Counted from the first letter of the stretch, positions 31,875 through 43,097 are shown. The stretch: DNA of 64,000 bases from Aradus depressus (GCA_963662175.1 OY759216.1:55569087-55633086), one strand, 5' to 3'. The notes: generated from the letters alone by a model not told the origin. Numbers and translations are program-made.

Positions 31875-32868
31875 TGTGATATATTGAATATCACAGACCT
31901 AGTGGTAAATATAGTTCTGAGAGCGACCACGAGTAGCGCACTAGTTGGAAGATACATAAAGTGGAGGGGATGAAAATTCAAGTCTGTTCCTGTGCCGTAT
32001 GAGGTAGACATTGATAGCTGAGCTGTCAGAGGAGGTAGACACTTGATAGTCCAGCTGCCGAGGTAGGCAGTCACTCCCGTTTGAAGTGTCGGAGGAGACA
32101 GAGCACTCCTGTTTTAGTGGCCGTGGGAGGAGGTCGATTGATAGTTGAGCCGTCGGAGAAGAGAGTCATTCCTGTTTGAAGTGTCGGAGGAGGCAGTCAC
32201 TCCTGTTTTAGTGGCCGTGGGAGGAGGTCGATTGCTCGTTCAGCTGCCAAGGTAGGCAGACCTTCGAGTTGAGCTGTCGGAGGAGAAGACATTCCTGGCT
32301 GAGCTGTGGTCGTAGGAAGGAGACTCCCGTTTGAGCTGACGTAGGAGACAGAAGACTCTCTTTTTAGCTGCTGGAGGGAGAGCATCCCCGCTGTCTATTT
32401 CCAAGGGACTGGAAGTTCCTCACCTCTTCGTGAATTCTGGATGAGAGACCGCAGGCTGGAGTGTGGTTTGAAAATAGAATACTTTTAAAGGTAACGCAAC
32501 CATTTATTTTACATTTTTCTCCGACATCGAGACGAATTGCGGGCTGATCATCACTAGACCTCTTCATATTGCGGGGGGTACAAGGACATTTAAGATCATA
32601 TAAATTGTTTCATGTTTTATTGATAATTTATTCCAGATGTTCGATTCTTTGAGGGACGCCTCACTATTATATTGGTCAATGATTGTTTTAATAAATGTAT
32701 GTTGTCTTATAAATTGTTCTCTGAACTCTCTATAGCCTAGCTGACCTTCTGAGTACGCACTTAAACCCCAAAAGTAAATTAATTTTCATATTAAATAATA
32801 AAAGTTTTAAAGACCCCAAGTAATAAGATCATCACAATGTATGGTGAACTGAGCCGGGTATAGCTTCA
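31875..32868 (+). repeat. 5' LTR
   Basis: It starts TGTGATATATTGAATATCAC (itself a hairpin) and ends in GCTTCA. The body has repeated GAGTTGAGCTGTCGGAGGAG-type blocks, with variants about every 50-80 bases. A duplicate of its last 50 bases (AAGATCAACACAATTTATGG) follows at 32885, obscuring the primer-binding site. Confidence 0.88.
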
Positions 32869-33000
32869 ATCAATGATATGAAGTAAGATCAACACAATTT
32901 ATGGTGGATTGCGCCGGGTACGAAAGAAATCCGGTGAGATAAGAGAACAATTTATAATTTATATTGATTTATATTCATTATATTAATTTGTATTTTAAAA

Positions 33001-33492
33001 ATGGCTGAAGGTACAAGGTCAAAAATACGTAAGTCAATGACAGAGGGTGACCAGAGGGATGACGAAGAGACGAATGGGGAATTAGTACTAGAAACAAACA
33101 AAACAACGGAAATAACGACAGACAGAAACAGTAGCATAGACATGGAAACAGTAATGAAAATTATAAAAGAAAATAATAAATCGTTAATGAAAGAGATGAC
33201 AGAAAGTAATAAATCGTTAATGACAGAAAGTAATAAATTGTTAATGACAGAAATAACATCAATTAGGACGGATAATAAGACGATGACAGAAAGTAATGAA
33301 TTAAAAATGACAAAGATGACAGAAGAAATGGAATCAAATATGACATCAATGAGGACGGATAATAAAATAATGATAGAAAGAATGGAATCAAATATGACAT
33401 CAATTAGGACAGAGATGACAGAGAACATACAATCATTAAGGACATATATAAAAAATGGTTTCCAAAACATAAAAATTGAACACAGAACATAA
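33001..33492 (+). CDS. gag-like coiled-coil ORF of the LTR element
   Basis: This 163-residue ORF begins right after the leader (MAEGTRSKIRKSMTEGDQRD). The middle is built of imperfect 8-16-residue repeats such as NKSLMTESNK, SIRTDNKTM and MESNMTSIRT, predicted to form a long helix. There is no zinc knuckle or capsid signature. It is probably the N-terminal part of gag, or a gag-derived product, left after the internal deletion. Confidence 0.65.
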   Translation: MAEGTRSKIRKSMTEGDQRDDEETNGELVLETNKTTEITTDRNSSIDMETVMKIIKENNKSLMKEMTESNKSLMTESNKLLMTEITSIRTDNKTMTESNELKMTKMTEEMESNMTSMRTDNKIMIERMESNMTSIRTEMTENIQSLRTYIKNGFQNIKIEHRT

Positions 33493-33536
33493 AAATTGAG
33501 GACCTGACCGGTCATTATAAACAATTACAGACTGAC

Positions 33537-34004
33537 ATGGACATTCAGGAACAAGAATTAACTACGAAAATTGTGCAACAAGGGGTCAAGATAGAAAAAG
33601 ATATATTAGACACAAAATCAGAACAGACAGACGAGTGCGTACAAATGAATGAGGATACAGAAAGCCAATACATATCTCCACTTGTATGCGTACATAAGAA
33701 AGATGATACTATCCGTATAGGTACAGACGGTCGACAACATAGAACTCAAAAATTAATCATGGGGGAATCAGTATTAGTTGAATCATTAAGGGTACCGAAA
33801 AATAACAAAGAAGTTTCCAAACTATTGCCATACTGGGAAGGACCTTATTTAGTAACAATTAAACATAGCCCCTCGACATATACTTTAGCTAACCCAGATA
33901 CAGGACAGAAAAGGGGACGTTTTCATATTTCTCTTTTGAAAAGATATAAGAGAAAAGGTTTGAAATTGAAGCAAGGAATTAACAAGGGGAGAACCCGGAA
34001 CTAA
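33537..34004 (+). pseudogene. fused pol remnant: RT start joined to integrase C terminus
   Basis: SPLVCVHKKDDTIRI is the opening motif of a gypsy-type reverse transcriptase. It is followed within about 10 residues by LIMGESVLVESL, then LLPYWEGPYLVTIKHSPSTY and DPDTGQ-like KRGRFHISLLKRY, the GPY/F domain that ends integrase. Everything between (most of RT, RNase H and the integrase core) is deleted, with the junction near 33723. The frame is preserved across the deletion. Confidence 0.85.
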
Positions 34005-35192
34005 CTTAACGCCGCAGACGGAATTGACCAGGATTCTTGGGGTCCCACGAACCCCCGGCTAGTTGAGTGATAAATGGGTATTTTTCGGAAATCGGAGAAA
34101 TATCCATACTGGGCACTTTTGTAAATAAAAATTGTAATTAATGTATCATTTAGTTTAGCGTTCATATATTTTTTTTGTTTTGTTTTGTGTTAATATTTTT
34201 TTTAGTTATTTCATTTAGCGGGCTTCAGGTCTCAACAATACTAGACAGGATCGTTCAAATTATATAGAAATCAAATTAATTTTAAAACAGTATTATGATA
34301 GCGGCTTGCAGGTCTCAACATGACGATACAGGACAGAACATTTCTAGATAAGTAAAAATCAAATTAAGTTAGGAACATTGTTAAGATGGCGGGTTTTCAC
34401 TTTGGAAAGATATCTCAACAGATAGGATATTTTTAATTCTTTTGACTGTCGGCTGATTAAATATAGAAAGATAAATAATGAAAAATTCTTATTAACATTG
34501 TTACGTTTTGGATGCCTTGATGATTAAATATGGTGTGAAGTAAAGAAAGAAATGGTAATGGTAATTATTATACAGAGAAGGATATTTGACGATAAATAAT
34601 GATATGGAAGTTTATTGAGAATTTTGTGAGCCGAAATAGGGCCAATCTACGATGTCGTGTAAAGACATTCTTCGTCGATATTTGTGGTAATTGTGGATAT
34701 AAATGCGTTGAGAGCATTTTTCGTCGTTATTAGTATTTTAATGCTGTGGAAGCATTCTTCGTCGTTCGTCGTTAATAATTGATACCTAAGTGGGGTATTT
34801 GGAATGAGATTTGATAGCTTTGGATGGAGTATCGCTATTATCAAGGCACATGTATAGATAAATAATAAAGAATTTAAGGAGTAATGAGAAATAAATAATG
34901 AAGAATAAATAATTTTAAATAAATAATTTAATTAAATAAGCCGACAGGACAAAGCTGATAAAATATGAGACAGACAGACAGACAAACATATTCAAGCCAT
35001 TTTAAGCATTGTTAATTATATTGTTAAATTGTATTATATTGTAAAAAAATTGTAATATTGTATAATCTTTTAACCGTGTAATATAGTGAAGTGTTCATAA
35101 GTGAGTGAAATTAAAATCAAGTGAAAAGAAAAAATTACGTCGCTACCTTAACAAATGTATCTCCGAAATTTTTTTAATCAAAGGGAGGCAAT
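34005..35192 (+). other. 3' non-coding interior of the LTR element
   Basis: This AT-rich interval has no substantial ORF. It includes repeated words GCGGGCTTCAGGTCTCAACA/GCGGCTTGCAGGTCTCAACA (34218 and 34302) and several TTCTTCGTCG-type repeats at 34667-34770. It ends in the polypurine tract. Confidence 0.7.
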
Positions 35193-36181
35193 TGTGATAT
35201 ATTGAATATCACAGACCTAGTGGTAAATATAGTTCTGAGAGCGACCACGAGTAGCGCACTAGTTGGAAGATACATAAAGTGGAGGGGATGAAAATTCAAG
35301 TCTGTTCCTGTGCCGTATGAGGTAGACATTGATAGTTGAGCTGTCAGAGGAGGTAGACACTTGATAGTCCAGCTGCCGAGGTAGGCAGTCACTCCCGTTT
35401 GAAGTGTCGGAGGAGACAGAGCACTCCTGTTTTAGTGGCCGGGGGAGGAGGTCGATTGATAGTTGAGCCGTCGGAGAAGAGAGTCATTCCTGTTTGAAGT
35501 GTCGGAGGAGGCAGTCACTCCTGTTTTAGTGGCCGTGGGAGGAGGTCGATTGCTCGTTCAGCTGCCAAGGTAGGCAGACCTTCGAGTTGAGCTGTCGGAG
35601 GAGAAGACATTCCTGGCTGAGCTGTGGTCGTAGGAAGGAGACTCCAGGTTTGAGCTGACGTAGACAGAAGACTCTCGTTTTTGCTGCTGGAGGGAGAGCA
35701 TCCCCGCTGTCTATTTCCAAGGGACTGGAAGTTCCTCACCTCTTCGTGAATTCTGGATGAGAGACCGCAGGCTGGAGTGTGGTTTGAAAATAGAATACTT
35801 TTAAAGGTAACGCAACCATTTATTTTACATTTTTCTCCTACATCGAGACGAATTGCGGGCTGATCATCACTAGACCTCTTCATATTGCGGGGGGTACAAG
35901 GACATTTAAGATCATATAAATTGTTTCATGTTTTATTGAAAATTTATTCCAGATGTTCGATTCTTTGAGGGACGCCTCACTATTATATTGGTCAATGATT
36001 GTTTTAATAAATGTATGTTGTCTTATAAATTGTTCTCTGAACTCTCTATAGCCTAGCTGACCTTCTGAGTACGCACTTAAACCCCAAAAGTAAATTCATT
36101 TTCATATTAAATAATAAAAGTTTTAAAGACCCCAAGTAAGATCATCACAATGTATGGTGAACTGAGCCGGTAATAGCTTCA
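35193..36181 (+). repeat. 3' LTR
   Basis: It is collinear with the 5' LTR, with a few substitutions and short indels (for example a loss of about 4 bases near 35665 and TAA missing near 36138). It starts TGTGATATATTGAATATCAC right after the polypurine tract. Confidence 0.9.
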
Positions 36182-36748
36182 ATTTAATTATAAGAGGCAA
36201 AGAGCATTTCAACATATAATTTTTTTTTTTTTTACTCCCGATATTCCGGAATTTTTTGATAATCCGACGTTTGTCAGGTCTCGTATGTCGAGATTGTCCA
36301 TTATGTTGAATCTTATGTTCATTATATTTTGCTCAGAAGTTCAGTACTCTGCAGGCTTAGAGAACTGAACAGCCCCCTGCCACTAGGGTGGAGTGCATTC
36401 CAACCCTCGTCACCATTCTTCCCTACACCCTCGCCCTGACCACTACGCCCCTTTTTTTCTCATGAGCTTTCTCTTTCTACATTTTTAAGCCTTTGCGTTG
36501 ATCATCAGTCAGTACTCATAACCTCTCACTCGTTGAACACAAGAACAAGGGCAGCGCAAATATTAGCCCACATGATTTCTTCCGTTAATGGAGCACCACC
36601 AGAATGCGCCATCCTGCATCTCTACTTGCAATTCATCTCCATACTCCCCTGGCAGGGGACCTGAATCAGTTCAAAAGAGTTCACGGTTCAATCCTTAAAC
36701 TTGCAATGCTGCAAGAAGTTCTGGATAAATCGGAACGATACTTCCTGT

Positions 36749-36900
36749 TAGAGATGTAAAACTATCGATAGTTGACGTTAACGACGCTTTGTTTTGTTTG
36801 AACTGAAAAATGAGTTGTAAACGGAAGTCCAATGTGTGGAGTTACTTCAATAAGGATGTGGGTCCAAAAAAACTGGCTAAATGTCGTTTTTGCAGTGCCT
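36749..36900 (+). pseudogene. hAT transposon 5' end with BED zinc-finger start
   Basis: TAGAGATGTAAAACTATCGA resembles a hobo-type hAT terminus. ATG at 36810 opens MSCKRKSNVWSYFNKDVGPK and then KLAKCRFCSA-stop. KSxVWxYF and CxxC form the first half of a BED zinc finger. A stop follows the CxxC, and the sequence is then replaced by Penelope-like repeat at about 36955. Confidence 0.75.
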
Positions 36901-36954
36901 AATACAGAACTTCCGAGAACACTTCCAGTTTGAAGCCTTGATCACTTGTTGATT

Positions 36955-37148
36955 TTCTTGTAGGATTTTCAGATTCTTCACAGGAAAACAAAGTTTTCCG
37001 GTATTTTTAGTTTTCTTGTACGAGCAATAGTTTTCGAGATATTGGTCTTTGAAAGTTGCGTTTTATCTAAATCAATTGGGAGTGGATTCATAGAGATCTC
37101 AGCCCGCAAACCGGGCGAAGAGTGGGGGCGACCCCCCAGTCTATTTCA
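36955..37148 (+). repeat. Penelope-like flanking repeat, copy 1
   Basis: GGATTTTCAGATTCTTCAC, TTCTTGTACGAGCAATAGTT, GAGATATTGGTCTTTGAAAG, GTGGATTCATAGAGATCTCA and CCGGGCGAAGAGTGGG recur in the same order at 54158-54345, there directly before a hammerhead-like motif and GIY-YIG-associated sequence. Confidence 0.8.
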
Positions 37149-37850
37149 CAAAATTTATATAATACTAGCAGTAATACCCGGCGTTGCTCGGGGAACTTTG
37201 ACTTTTCACCTAATATCTCTCATTCGAATCCAATTCAATTCTTCGACAGTACATTCATGATGTAATAATTTTCAATTATTCATATAGAATAAGCCTTATA
37301 GTACTTCAACGGCAGACACCACAGCTAGTATCTGCTTAATACCGGTGTACAGAAGAAGAGGAAGCTACATGTGAAATTCCTTCAGCTTAATGCACCCCAC
37401 CCCTCAGGTTCAAAAAGTTGAAACGTCACAACGAATTTTCAAATTTTGTTTTGAAATTACTACATGTGAAATTCCATGACAATCCGACCATTGGTTATGA
37501 GCTACCACTATTTATGTACTGAAGTCTACCCCCACTATCCTCCCTTTCGTTCAATATCTTGAGAGGTCACAAACCCTATTTTTCTATTTGGCCTTTAAGA
37601 ATACTACATGTGAAATTTCATGATAATCCGACCATTAGTTAATGAGCTACCGGTATCTTTATATTTAGGCCTATCCCCACCAACCCCCTCCCGTTCAAAA
37701 TTTTGGGACGCCACATAGCCTATTATTCAACTGGGGTCATAAGAATGCTACATGTGAAGTTTCATAAAAAACCCCCCAACCGTTTGGGCGTGATGCTGGA
37801 ACAAACAAACAAACAAACCCCGTTTCAGCTTTATTAATATAGATTTCTTC
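37149..37850 (+). repeat. interspersed repeat with CCCGGCGTTGC head and AAACAAACAAAC tail
   Basis: It starts ACTAGCAGTAATACCCGGCG and ends near CAAACAAACAAACAAACC and TATTAATATAGATT. Three internal paragraphs repeat TACATGTGAAATTTCATGAT, AATCCGACCATTAGTTAATG and GAGCTACCGGTATCTTTATA. A related copy lies at 53290-53855. It is a common invertebrate transposon type that I cannot name confidently. Confidence 0.7.
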
Positions 37851-37979
37851 CTTGATAATTTTAGTTGGAGCCAAACGGAAACGTATTTTTTCTTTATATT
37901 TGGTGTCTACTGAGCTCAGGATCGCAAGTTGGAAATCTAGACGGGGCTCTTAGTTGTTTTAACTGACTTATATTATTTA

Positions 37980-38619
37980 TTTTTTTAAACATCCTTGAGC
38001 ACTTTGTCCTTCGGTTGGGACATTCCCGATACATCTGAATTTGTCTTTGGTTGACCATCTTCATTTATGGTCGCTGCCTACCTACCAACATTGCTGTATT
38101 AATTTGTTTTTCAGAAAATATGTCAAAACGGTACCTCAAAGCCCACTTATATTCCACATTTCTTCCTTGATAATTTTAGTTGGAACCAAACGGTAACTTA
38201 TTTTATCTTACATATGGAGTCTATTGAGCTCAGGATCGCCACTTAGAAATCTAGCAAAGGCATTTAGGTCAAATGTTTTAATCGAGAAGATAAAAATAAA
38301 TTTGAGCACGTCGTCCTTCGGATTGGTCTTTAGGCTATGATCGAGGGCCTTTTTGTATGTCAGTTGCTCGATAATGAGTCGTATGTTATGTAACTAAACC
38401 TGGGTAGCTGAAATTTCACTTAGGTTAAAAATAACTTCAGCACGTCGTCCTTCGGATTGGACTTCAAGCTATGATCGAGGGCTTTTTTGTATGTCAGGTA
38501 CTGGATAATGAGTCGTATGTTATGTATCTAAACCTGGGTAGCTGAAATTTCACTTAGGTTCATTAAACATAAACAGATATCACGGTTGTTATCTATCAGT
38601 TTTAACAAATATTAAATCT
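37980..38619. repeat. tandem-module array, left segment
   Basis: It contains the array blocks AGCCCACTTATATTCCACAT, AGTTGGAACCAAACGGTAAC, GAGCTCAGGATCGCCACTTA, GAGCACGTCGTCCTTCGGAT and TGTCAGTTGCTCGATAATGA. It is separated from the rest of the array by the Jockey insertion. Confidence 0.85.
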
Positions 38620-38703
38620 AAACAACAACAACAACACACTTTATTTGGACCAGAACATCTTGGTTCTTCACACAAAGTATAGAATGGAAAATATAAAATG
38701 AAA

Positions 38704-39738
38704 TTAATTAATAATAATGTCTTGGTATAATCTTGGTTTGAGCCTTCTGTGGAGAGTAGGCTGGCCAAGATTGTAGTGGGCTGCTCCAGAACACAGGCCT
38801 AGTCTTCCGTGGTAGTTATCTACTAAGGACCTTAAATAGGCTGCGACCCGAGGAACTCCCAGTTCCTCATGGAGTTGGCTGTTTCGGATAAACCATGGTG
38901 CATTCAGAGACACACGAAGAATTTTGTTCTGAAATGTTTGTAGTCGTGTTGTGACTGAGGACTGGCGCCATGCCATATTGGACAGGCGTATGTTAACAAT
39001 GGGAGAAGTAACGCTTTGTACAGGAGCAGTGTGGAAGAGTGTTTGAGGGATGTGTTGCGGTTAATGAGTGGATAGAGATGTTTTAAACGGGTGTATGCTT
39101 GTGTAAGTTTTGTGTTGATGTGAAGTTTCCATGTGAGCCGTGTGTCTAAGAATACACCAAGGTACCGGACAGCCTGATCTTTAGGGTTCCATGGAATGGG
39201 AAATCCGTCAACCCGCAGCCTACTCTGGTCCTCTGTAAAAAATCGGCGAAGGGCAAAAATCTTCGCTTCTGTTTTACTGGCGTTCAACTGAAGCTTCCAT
39301 CGAGCGAACCAGCTGGAGACGTGGTTGAGAGAAGTTTGTAACATGTCAACTGCTGTCTGGAGGTCTTCATGTTGACACATAAGTAGTGTGTCGTCTGCGT
39401 ATAGTGCTAGAGTGGTATTACATGGCTCGGGGATGTCGCAGCAGTATAAGCTGAAGAGGAGGAGACTGAGGATAGCTCCCTGTGGCACTCCCGCCAGAAT
39501 ACTACGCTTGGAGCTGAGGATGTTGTTGACCCGCACTTGAAACGTCCTGTTCTCCAAGGAGGAGACTGAGGATAGCTCCCTGTGGCACTCCCGCCAGAAT
39601 ACTACGCTTGGAGCTGAGGATGTTGTTGACCCGCACTTGAAACGTCCTGTTCTCCAAAAAGGAATCAACGATCTTTTCCAAGTACTGTGGAGCCCATGTC
39701 TTCCTCAGCTTGCTATAAGCCGCTATGGAGACCTTCAT
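38704..39738 (-). pseudogene. Jockey ORF2: reverse transcriptase catalytic part and C terminus
   Basis: It contains ILAGVPQGAILSLLLFSLYC, ALYADDTLLMC with the YADD catalytic box, WKLQLNASKTEAKIF, VRYLGVFLDTRLTWK and LLLYKALLLPLLTYACPIWH. A frameshift near 38990 leads into NKILRVSLNAPWFIRNSQLH and the C terminus. The segment before GVPQG is doubled by a 100-bp duplication. Confidence 0.9.
39458..39657. repeat. 100-bp direct tandem duplication inside Jockey ORF2
   Basis: Bases 39458-39557 (beginning GGAGGAGACTGAGGATAGCT, ending CGTCCTGTTCTCCAA) are repeated without visible change at 39558-39657. Because 100 is not a multiple of three, the duplication shifts the frame and repeats NRTFQVRVNNILSSKRSILA. 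Confidence 0.95.
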
Positions 39739-40517
39739 GCCACACCGAGACCCATGTCAAAAAGACAGAGGTTGTATATGTCTTCTGTTCGAAACCATTC
39801 ACAATCTTTTCCGAGACCCTCTGTAGATGGTTCACAGATGAATGATTATGTTTGAAACCAAACTGGGGAGCTGGAACAATTCCTGCGCTTTCCAGGTGAG
39901 AACCCAGTCTTCTCAATATTAGTCGTTCGAAGATCTTCGACAACAAGTTCAGAAGGCTTATAGGCCGATAGCTGTCCGGCTCTTGCTTGGGCTTACTACT
40001 TATGTTTATGGAAGACGATTACAACCGCGTTTTTCCAATTTCGAGGAGAATAGCTGCATCGCAGGCATGCGTTGAACAGACCGGTTAGAAAGGCTATACT
40101 CTTGGGTGGCAGCTTCTTCAGCACTATGTTCGGAATGAGATCCTCACCGGGGGCCTTGTTGTTTGCTAAGTTTGTTATTAATGTTGTGATTTCTGAGGGA
40201 GTGGTGAACTTGATGAAATTTTCAACAGTTTGTGTCGGTATGGATAGATATGTGTGTACTGTGGTGTTCATGTCTGTGTTAGCAGTGTCGTGTGTGCGGT
40301 ACTTTTGTTCGAGGTGTGTTGCCAGGATTTCGCATTTGTCTTCGTCGCTCGTCACTGTGTGATGTCCGTCTGTCAGTGGGGGCAAGGATGTGTTTTGTCT
40401 CAGAATTCGTCGGGTTTCTTTCCAGAGACTACTATCGCCGGGGGTCATGTCGGTCAAGTAAGCCCTGTACTTACAAATTCTGTGGTTGTCGAGCTCCCAT
40501 CTCACCCTTCGGGTCAA
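39713..40517 (-). pseudogene. Jockey ORF2: linker and first RT motifs
   Basis: EITTLITNLANNKAPGEDLI, PNIVLKKLPPKSIAFLTGLF and NACLRCSYSPRNWKNAVVI form the KAPG...P..W..A RT opening. After a frameshift near 39970 come LSKIFERLILRRLGSHLESA and PAPQFGFKHNHSSVNHLQRV (QFGFR-like motif). A second frameshift follows near 39720. Confidence 0.88.
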
Positions 40518-40634
40518 GCGATTGAGGTCTCTTTTATCTACATCACTTCTTGTTCTTTGCCAGCGTTTGCGAGCCGTGTTTTTTTCGTGAATTAGTGCTA
40601 GGATTTAAGTGGGAATGGAGTCATGTATATGTGG

Positions 40635-41506
40635 TCATCTGTCTTTGAAGTGGTGATATGTTGCATTGTGAACAGATGTGTAAACAGTTTGTGTGAATGT
40701 CTGTATTGTCCAGTCTATGTCGTCTGTGTGATTGTAGTAGATTGGAATTTCAAGAGTTTGATCCATTTCCCATTGAAAAGTTTTCCAATCAATTTTTCCT
40801 GTTATAAGTCGTGGAAGCGGTTCGGTGTAGTATTTGTGTGCTGTGAATGTGTTAAGGACGGGGACGTGGTCTGAATCGAGTTCTGTTAGTGTCTCGTGAT
40901 ATATTGGGAATGTGAAATTTTTTATAAGTGTGATGACTAGGATGTCTGGATGATATCTGTGTTGTGACGGGTAGAAGGTTGGTTCGTCTGGGGTTGAGAC
41001 CTGAACACCGAGGTTGTTTGTGGCCGACAAAAGTCTGACCCCATTGTTATTGGTTCTTCTGCAGCCCCATATTGTGTGCTTGCTATTGAGGTTCCCGAAA
41101 AGTGCAGTCGCGTCTCCTGTAAAAATGTGTTCTAGGTCTGTCTGTTTTATTCTTAAGTTTGGTCGTTGGTATCCCGAGATGATGTTGAGTCGTCTGTTGT
41201 TGGTGAGTGTCAGTTGAATCCCGACAGCCTCCAGGTGCTCCAGTTCAGGAAGAAGTAGATGGAAATGCTTTATTTTTTTCTTCACACAAACAGCTACTCC
41301 TCCAGAGGCTATTCGGGTTTGTCTGTCACGTATCCTGTCAGTCTGAATGTGTCTGTCGCTTTGAAATGTGTTTCTGTTAGGCAAACTATGTCTATGTTGT
41401 ATCGTGTTAGGAGGTTACTGAAAGACTGTTGCTTTGCTTTCAACCCATTCGCGTTCCAATTTAGGATTGTTAAATTTTGATCAACTGTGGAATTAGGGCT
41501 GACCAT
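40635..41506 (-). pseudogene. Jockey ORF2: AP-like endonuclease
   Basis: The start LTILNWNANGLKAKQQSFSN and DIVCLTETHFK gives the catalytic Asn and Glu of an APE-type endonuclease. A frameshift near 41330 leads to SGGVAVCVKKKI, TLTNNRRLNIISGYQRP, DATALFGNLNSKHTIWG (the usual GDxN Asp is replaced by Gly-Asn) and TLTELDSDHVPVLNTF with SDHxP. The altered GDFN box and frameshift mean no activity. Confidence 0.88.
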
Positions 41507-41858
41507 AATTGGAAGAAAGTATGTTATTGAGTATTGTGGAAATGAAGTATTTGATTTTGGGAATGAAAGGTTTAATTAAATTTAGCAGTATGTCAAATAG
41601 GTTTGATGAGGGGTCTTGTTCGTTGAGGTTAGTTTGATGAGGGGTGCTTGCTGGTGTCTGTGTGTGGTGTCTGCTTCGGGTAAACCAAGGGTTTGATTTA
41701 GCTCCTGAGGGGATGTTTTGCTGTGACTATGGAGGATTTTCTGAGACTGGTTGGGGAGTAAGACTAGATGGATTTGCATTTGTTGTGTCATGAATGTGGG
41801 TTGGTATGTGTTTTATGTGTGTGATTCGTGATTGAAGTTTTAAGAAGGTTTCACAGCC

Positions 41859-42866
41859 TCAATAATTGGCGGGGTGGCTTCCACCACAGTTAGAGCACTT
41901 TGGGGACTCTTGGAGAGTACGTGATGGGCAAGCTGTGAAATGATGATCTCCGGCACACTTGACACATTTTGGGTCAAGGTGGCAGAAGTTCTTGCTATGT
42001 CCCACTTGCTGGCAATTCGTGCACTGCACAACGCATTGAGACCTCTTCCGCGGTTCGACAGTCACTATAGTGTAAAAGAGACGAGATAATTGAAAAATCG
42101 CTTTCCCCTCCGGAGTATTCTGGAGCTCGACAGCACACAGTGGAGTGGGGCCTTTGTCCTTGTTCAGTAGCCTTGTTACACTGAGGACTGGGTATGTCGG
42201 GGTTAGTTCGTCTTGGATTTCGGTTTCAGTCCGGGAGTATGGAACCCCTCGGATAACAACGGAAAGTTTCCTATCCTCGGGGTTCAGGAAAGTATAGTTT
42301 GTTTGGTAAAATTTGGTCAGTTTCCTAAAGTCTTCAGATGTCATAAAGGATATTTTAATTTTTTTGTGGCATTGTTTTGTTTCGAAGGGAGATGTTGTGA
42401 TACTTTTAATGTCTGTCAGTACTTTTTGAAAATCGTCGGCTTCACAAAGGAAAATTGGGGGGATTTTAAGTTGTTTTTCGGTCTGTGGGGTGGTATCGTT
42501 AGTGTGTTGGTCGGTGATGAGTGCTGCGAGTGGCGCGAATGTGTTGTGCGTGGGTATAGTGGAATGAATTGCGTACCTGTTCCGCTTGGGCTGGGTGTGG
42601 CTGGCCCCCGGTGAGGGCTCTACGTCTAGCTGCATGGCTGACTCCGGGAGTGCTGGGAACTCCATGTCTTCTTCTGGGGGACAGGGTCTCTTCGGCTGGC
42701 TCACTAGTCGGGGTGAGTTCGACTGATCTGGGTTACCTGTATTGTTCAGTCGTGCTTTGAGGTTATCCGTGAGTCCATTTTTCGTTTTGACCGGTTTTTC
42801 GGTCGAGTTGATGTTGGGTTTCATTCTCACCCGTAACTTGGGTGAAAAGTAAGTAATTTTTCTCAC
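41859..42866 (-). CDS. Jockey ORF1, gag-like nucleic-acid-binding protein
   Basis: This 335-residue ORF has a Pro/Thr-rich N terminus with EEDMEFPALPESAMQ, a folded region around RKLSVVIRGVPYSRTETEIQ (the RGIPxxxxxxEI segment of Jockey gag proteins), and then zinc knuckles CTNCQQVGHSKNFC, CVKCAGDHHFTAC and CSNCGGSHPANY. The last knuckle is cut by a stop or frameshift; the expected C terminus is visible in other frames down to about 41580. It binds element RNA in the family. Confidence 0.88.
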   Translation of the reverse strand: MRKITYFSPKLRVRMKPNINSTEKPVKTKNGLTDNLKARLNNTGNPDQSNSPRLVSQPKRPCPPEEDMEFPALPESAMQLDVEPSPGASHTQPKRNRYAIHSTIPTHNTFAPLAALITDQHTNDTTPQTEKQLKIPPIFLCEADDFQKVLTDIKSITTSPFETKQCHKKIKISFMTSEDFRKLTKFYQTNYTFLNPEDRKLSVVIRGVPYSRTETEIQDELTPTYPVLSVTRLLNKDKGPTPLCAVELQNTPEGKAIFQLSRLFYTIVTVEPRKRSQCVVQCTNCQQVGHSKNFCHLDPKCVKCAGDHHFTACPSRTLQESPKCSNCGGSHPANY

Positions 42867-43097
42867 TTTTATGGGTATAAATAACTTTTCAAATAATAAA
42901 AAGGTAAATTTTCTTGAGACAATTTGTTTACGTGTTTAAACAAACAAAAGTTCACAAAAACGTTAAATAAAACATTGAATTAGCAAATTTCCTAGCATCC
43001 TTAAACGTTCTGCTCAAACATCAAACATAGGGTACGTGACATCACCCAACACATGACATCACCCAGCACTCCTGCCAACTTCCTACTACCATCTCCC

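Larger units (their letters stand above)
31875..36181 (+). mobile_element. LTR retrotransposon with large internal deletion
   Basis: Two nearly identical LTRs flank a 2.3-kb interior with a gag-like ORF and a fused remnant of pol. A polypurine stretch AAAGGGAGG (35180-35188) precedes the 3' LTR. Flanking bases (ACAT and ATTT) do not match, so the target duplication has decayed or the copy is recombinant. The high similarity of the LTRs indicates a fairly recent insertion. The integrase tail is of the Ty3/gypsy type. It must depend on enzymes from an intact relative. Confidence 0.88.
38620..43095 (-). mobile_element. Jockey-clade non-LTR retrotransposon, nearly full length, inactive
   Basis: In order on the minus strand there is a 5' region, a gag-like ORF1 (42866-41859), an endonuclease region (41506-40635), a linker plus RT start (40517-39996), the remaining RT (39946-38904) and the C-terminal region (38976-38704). 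The 3' end has AATAAA in GGTCCAAATAAAGTGTG and a TTG repeat tail in place of poly-A. Several frameshifts and a 100-bp duplication break ORF2. Base composition is clearly more GC-rich than the surroundings. It lies inside the tandem array. Confidence 0.9.

Noticed and set aside
32952..33524. 190-codon minus-strand ORF rich in Leu, Ser and Val
   Set aside because: It is the antisense of the repetitive gag-like coiled-coil ORF and has membrane-like composition only for that reason.
31875..36181. Endogenous retrovirus with envelope
   Set aside because: No envelope-like ORF exists. Only a gag-like ORF and fused pol pieces are present.
40072..40874. Several + strand ORFs with Cys/Val-rich products
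   Set aside because: They lie opposite Jockey ORF2, whose minus-strand frames show RT and endonuclease motifs.
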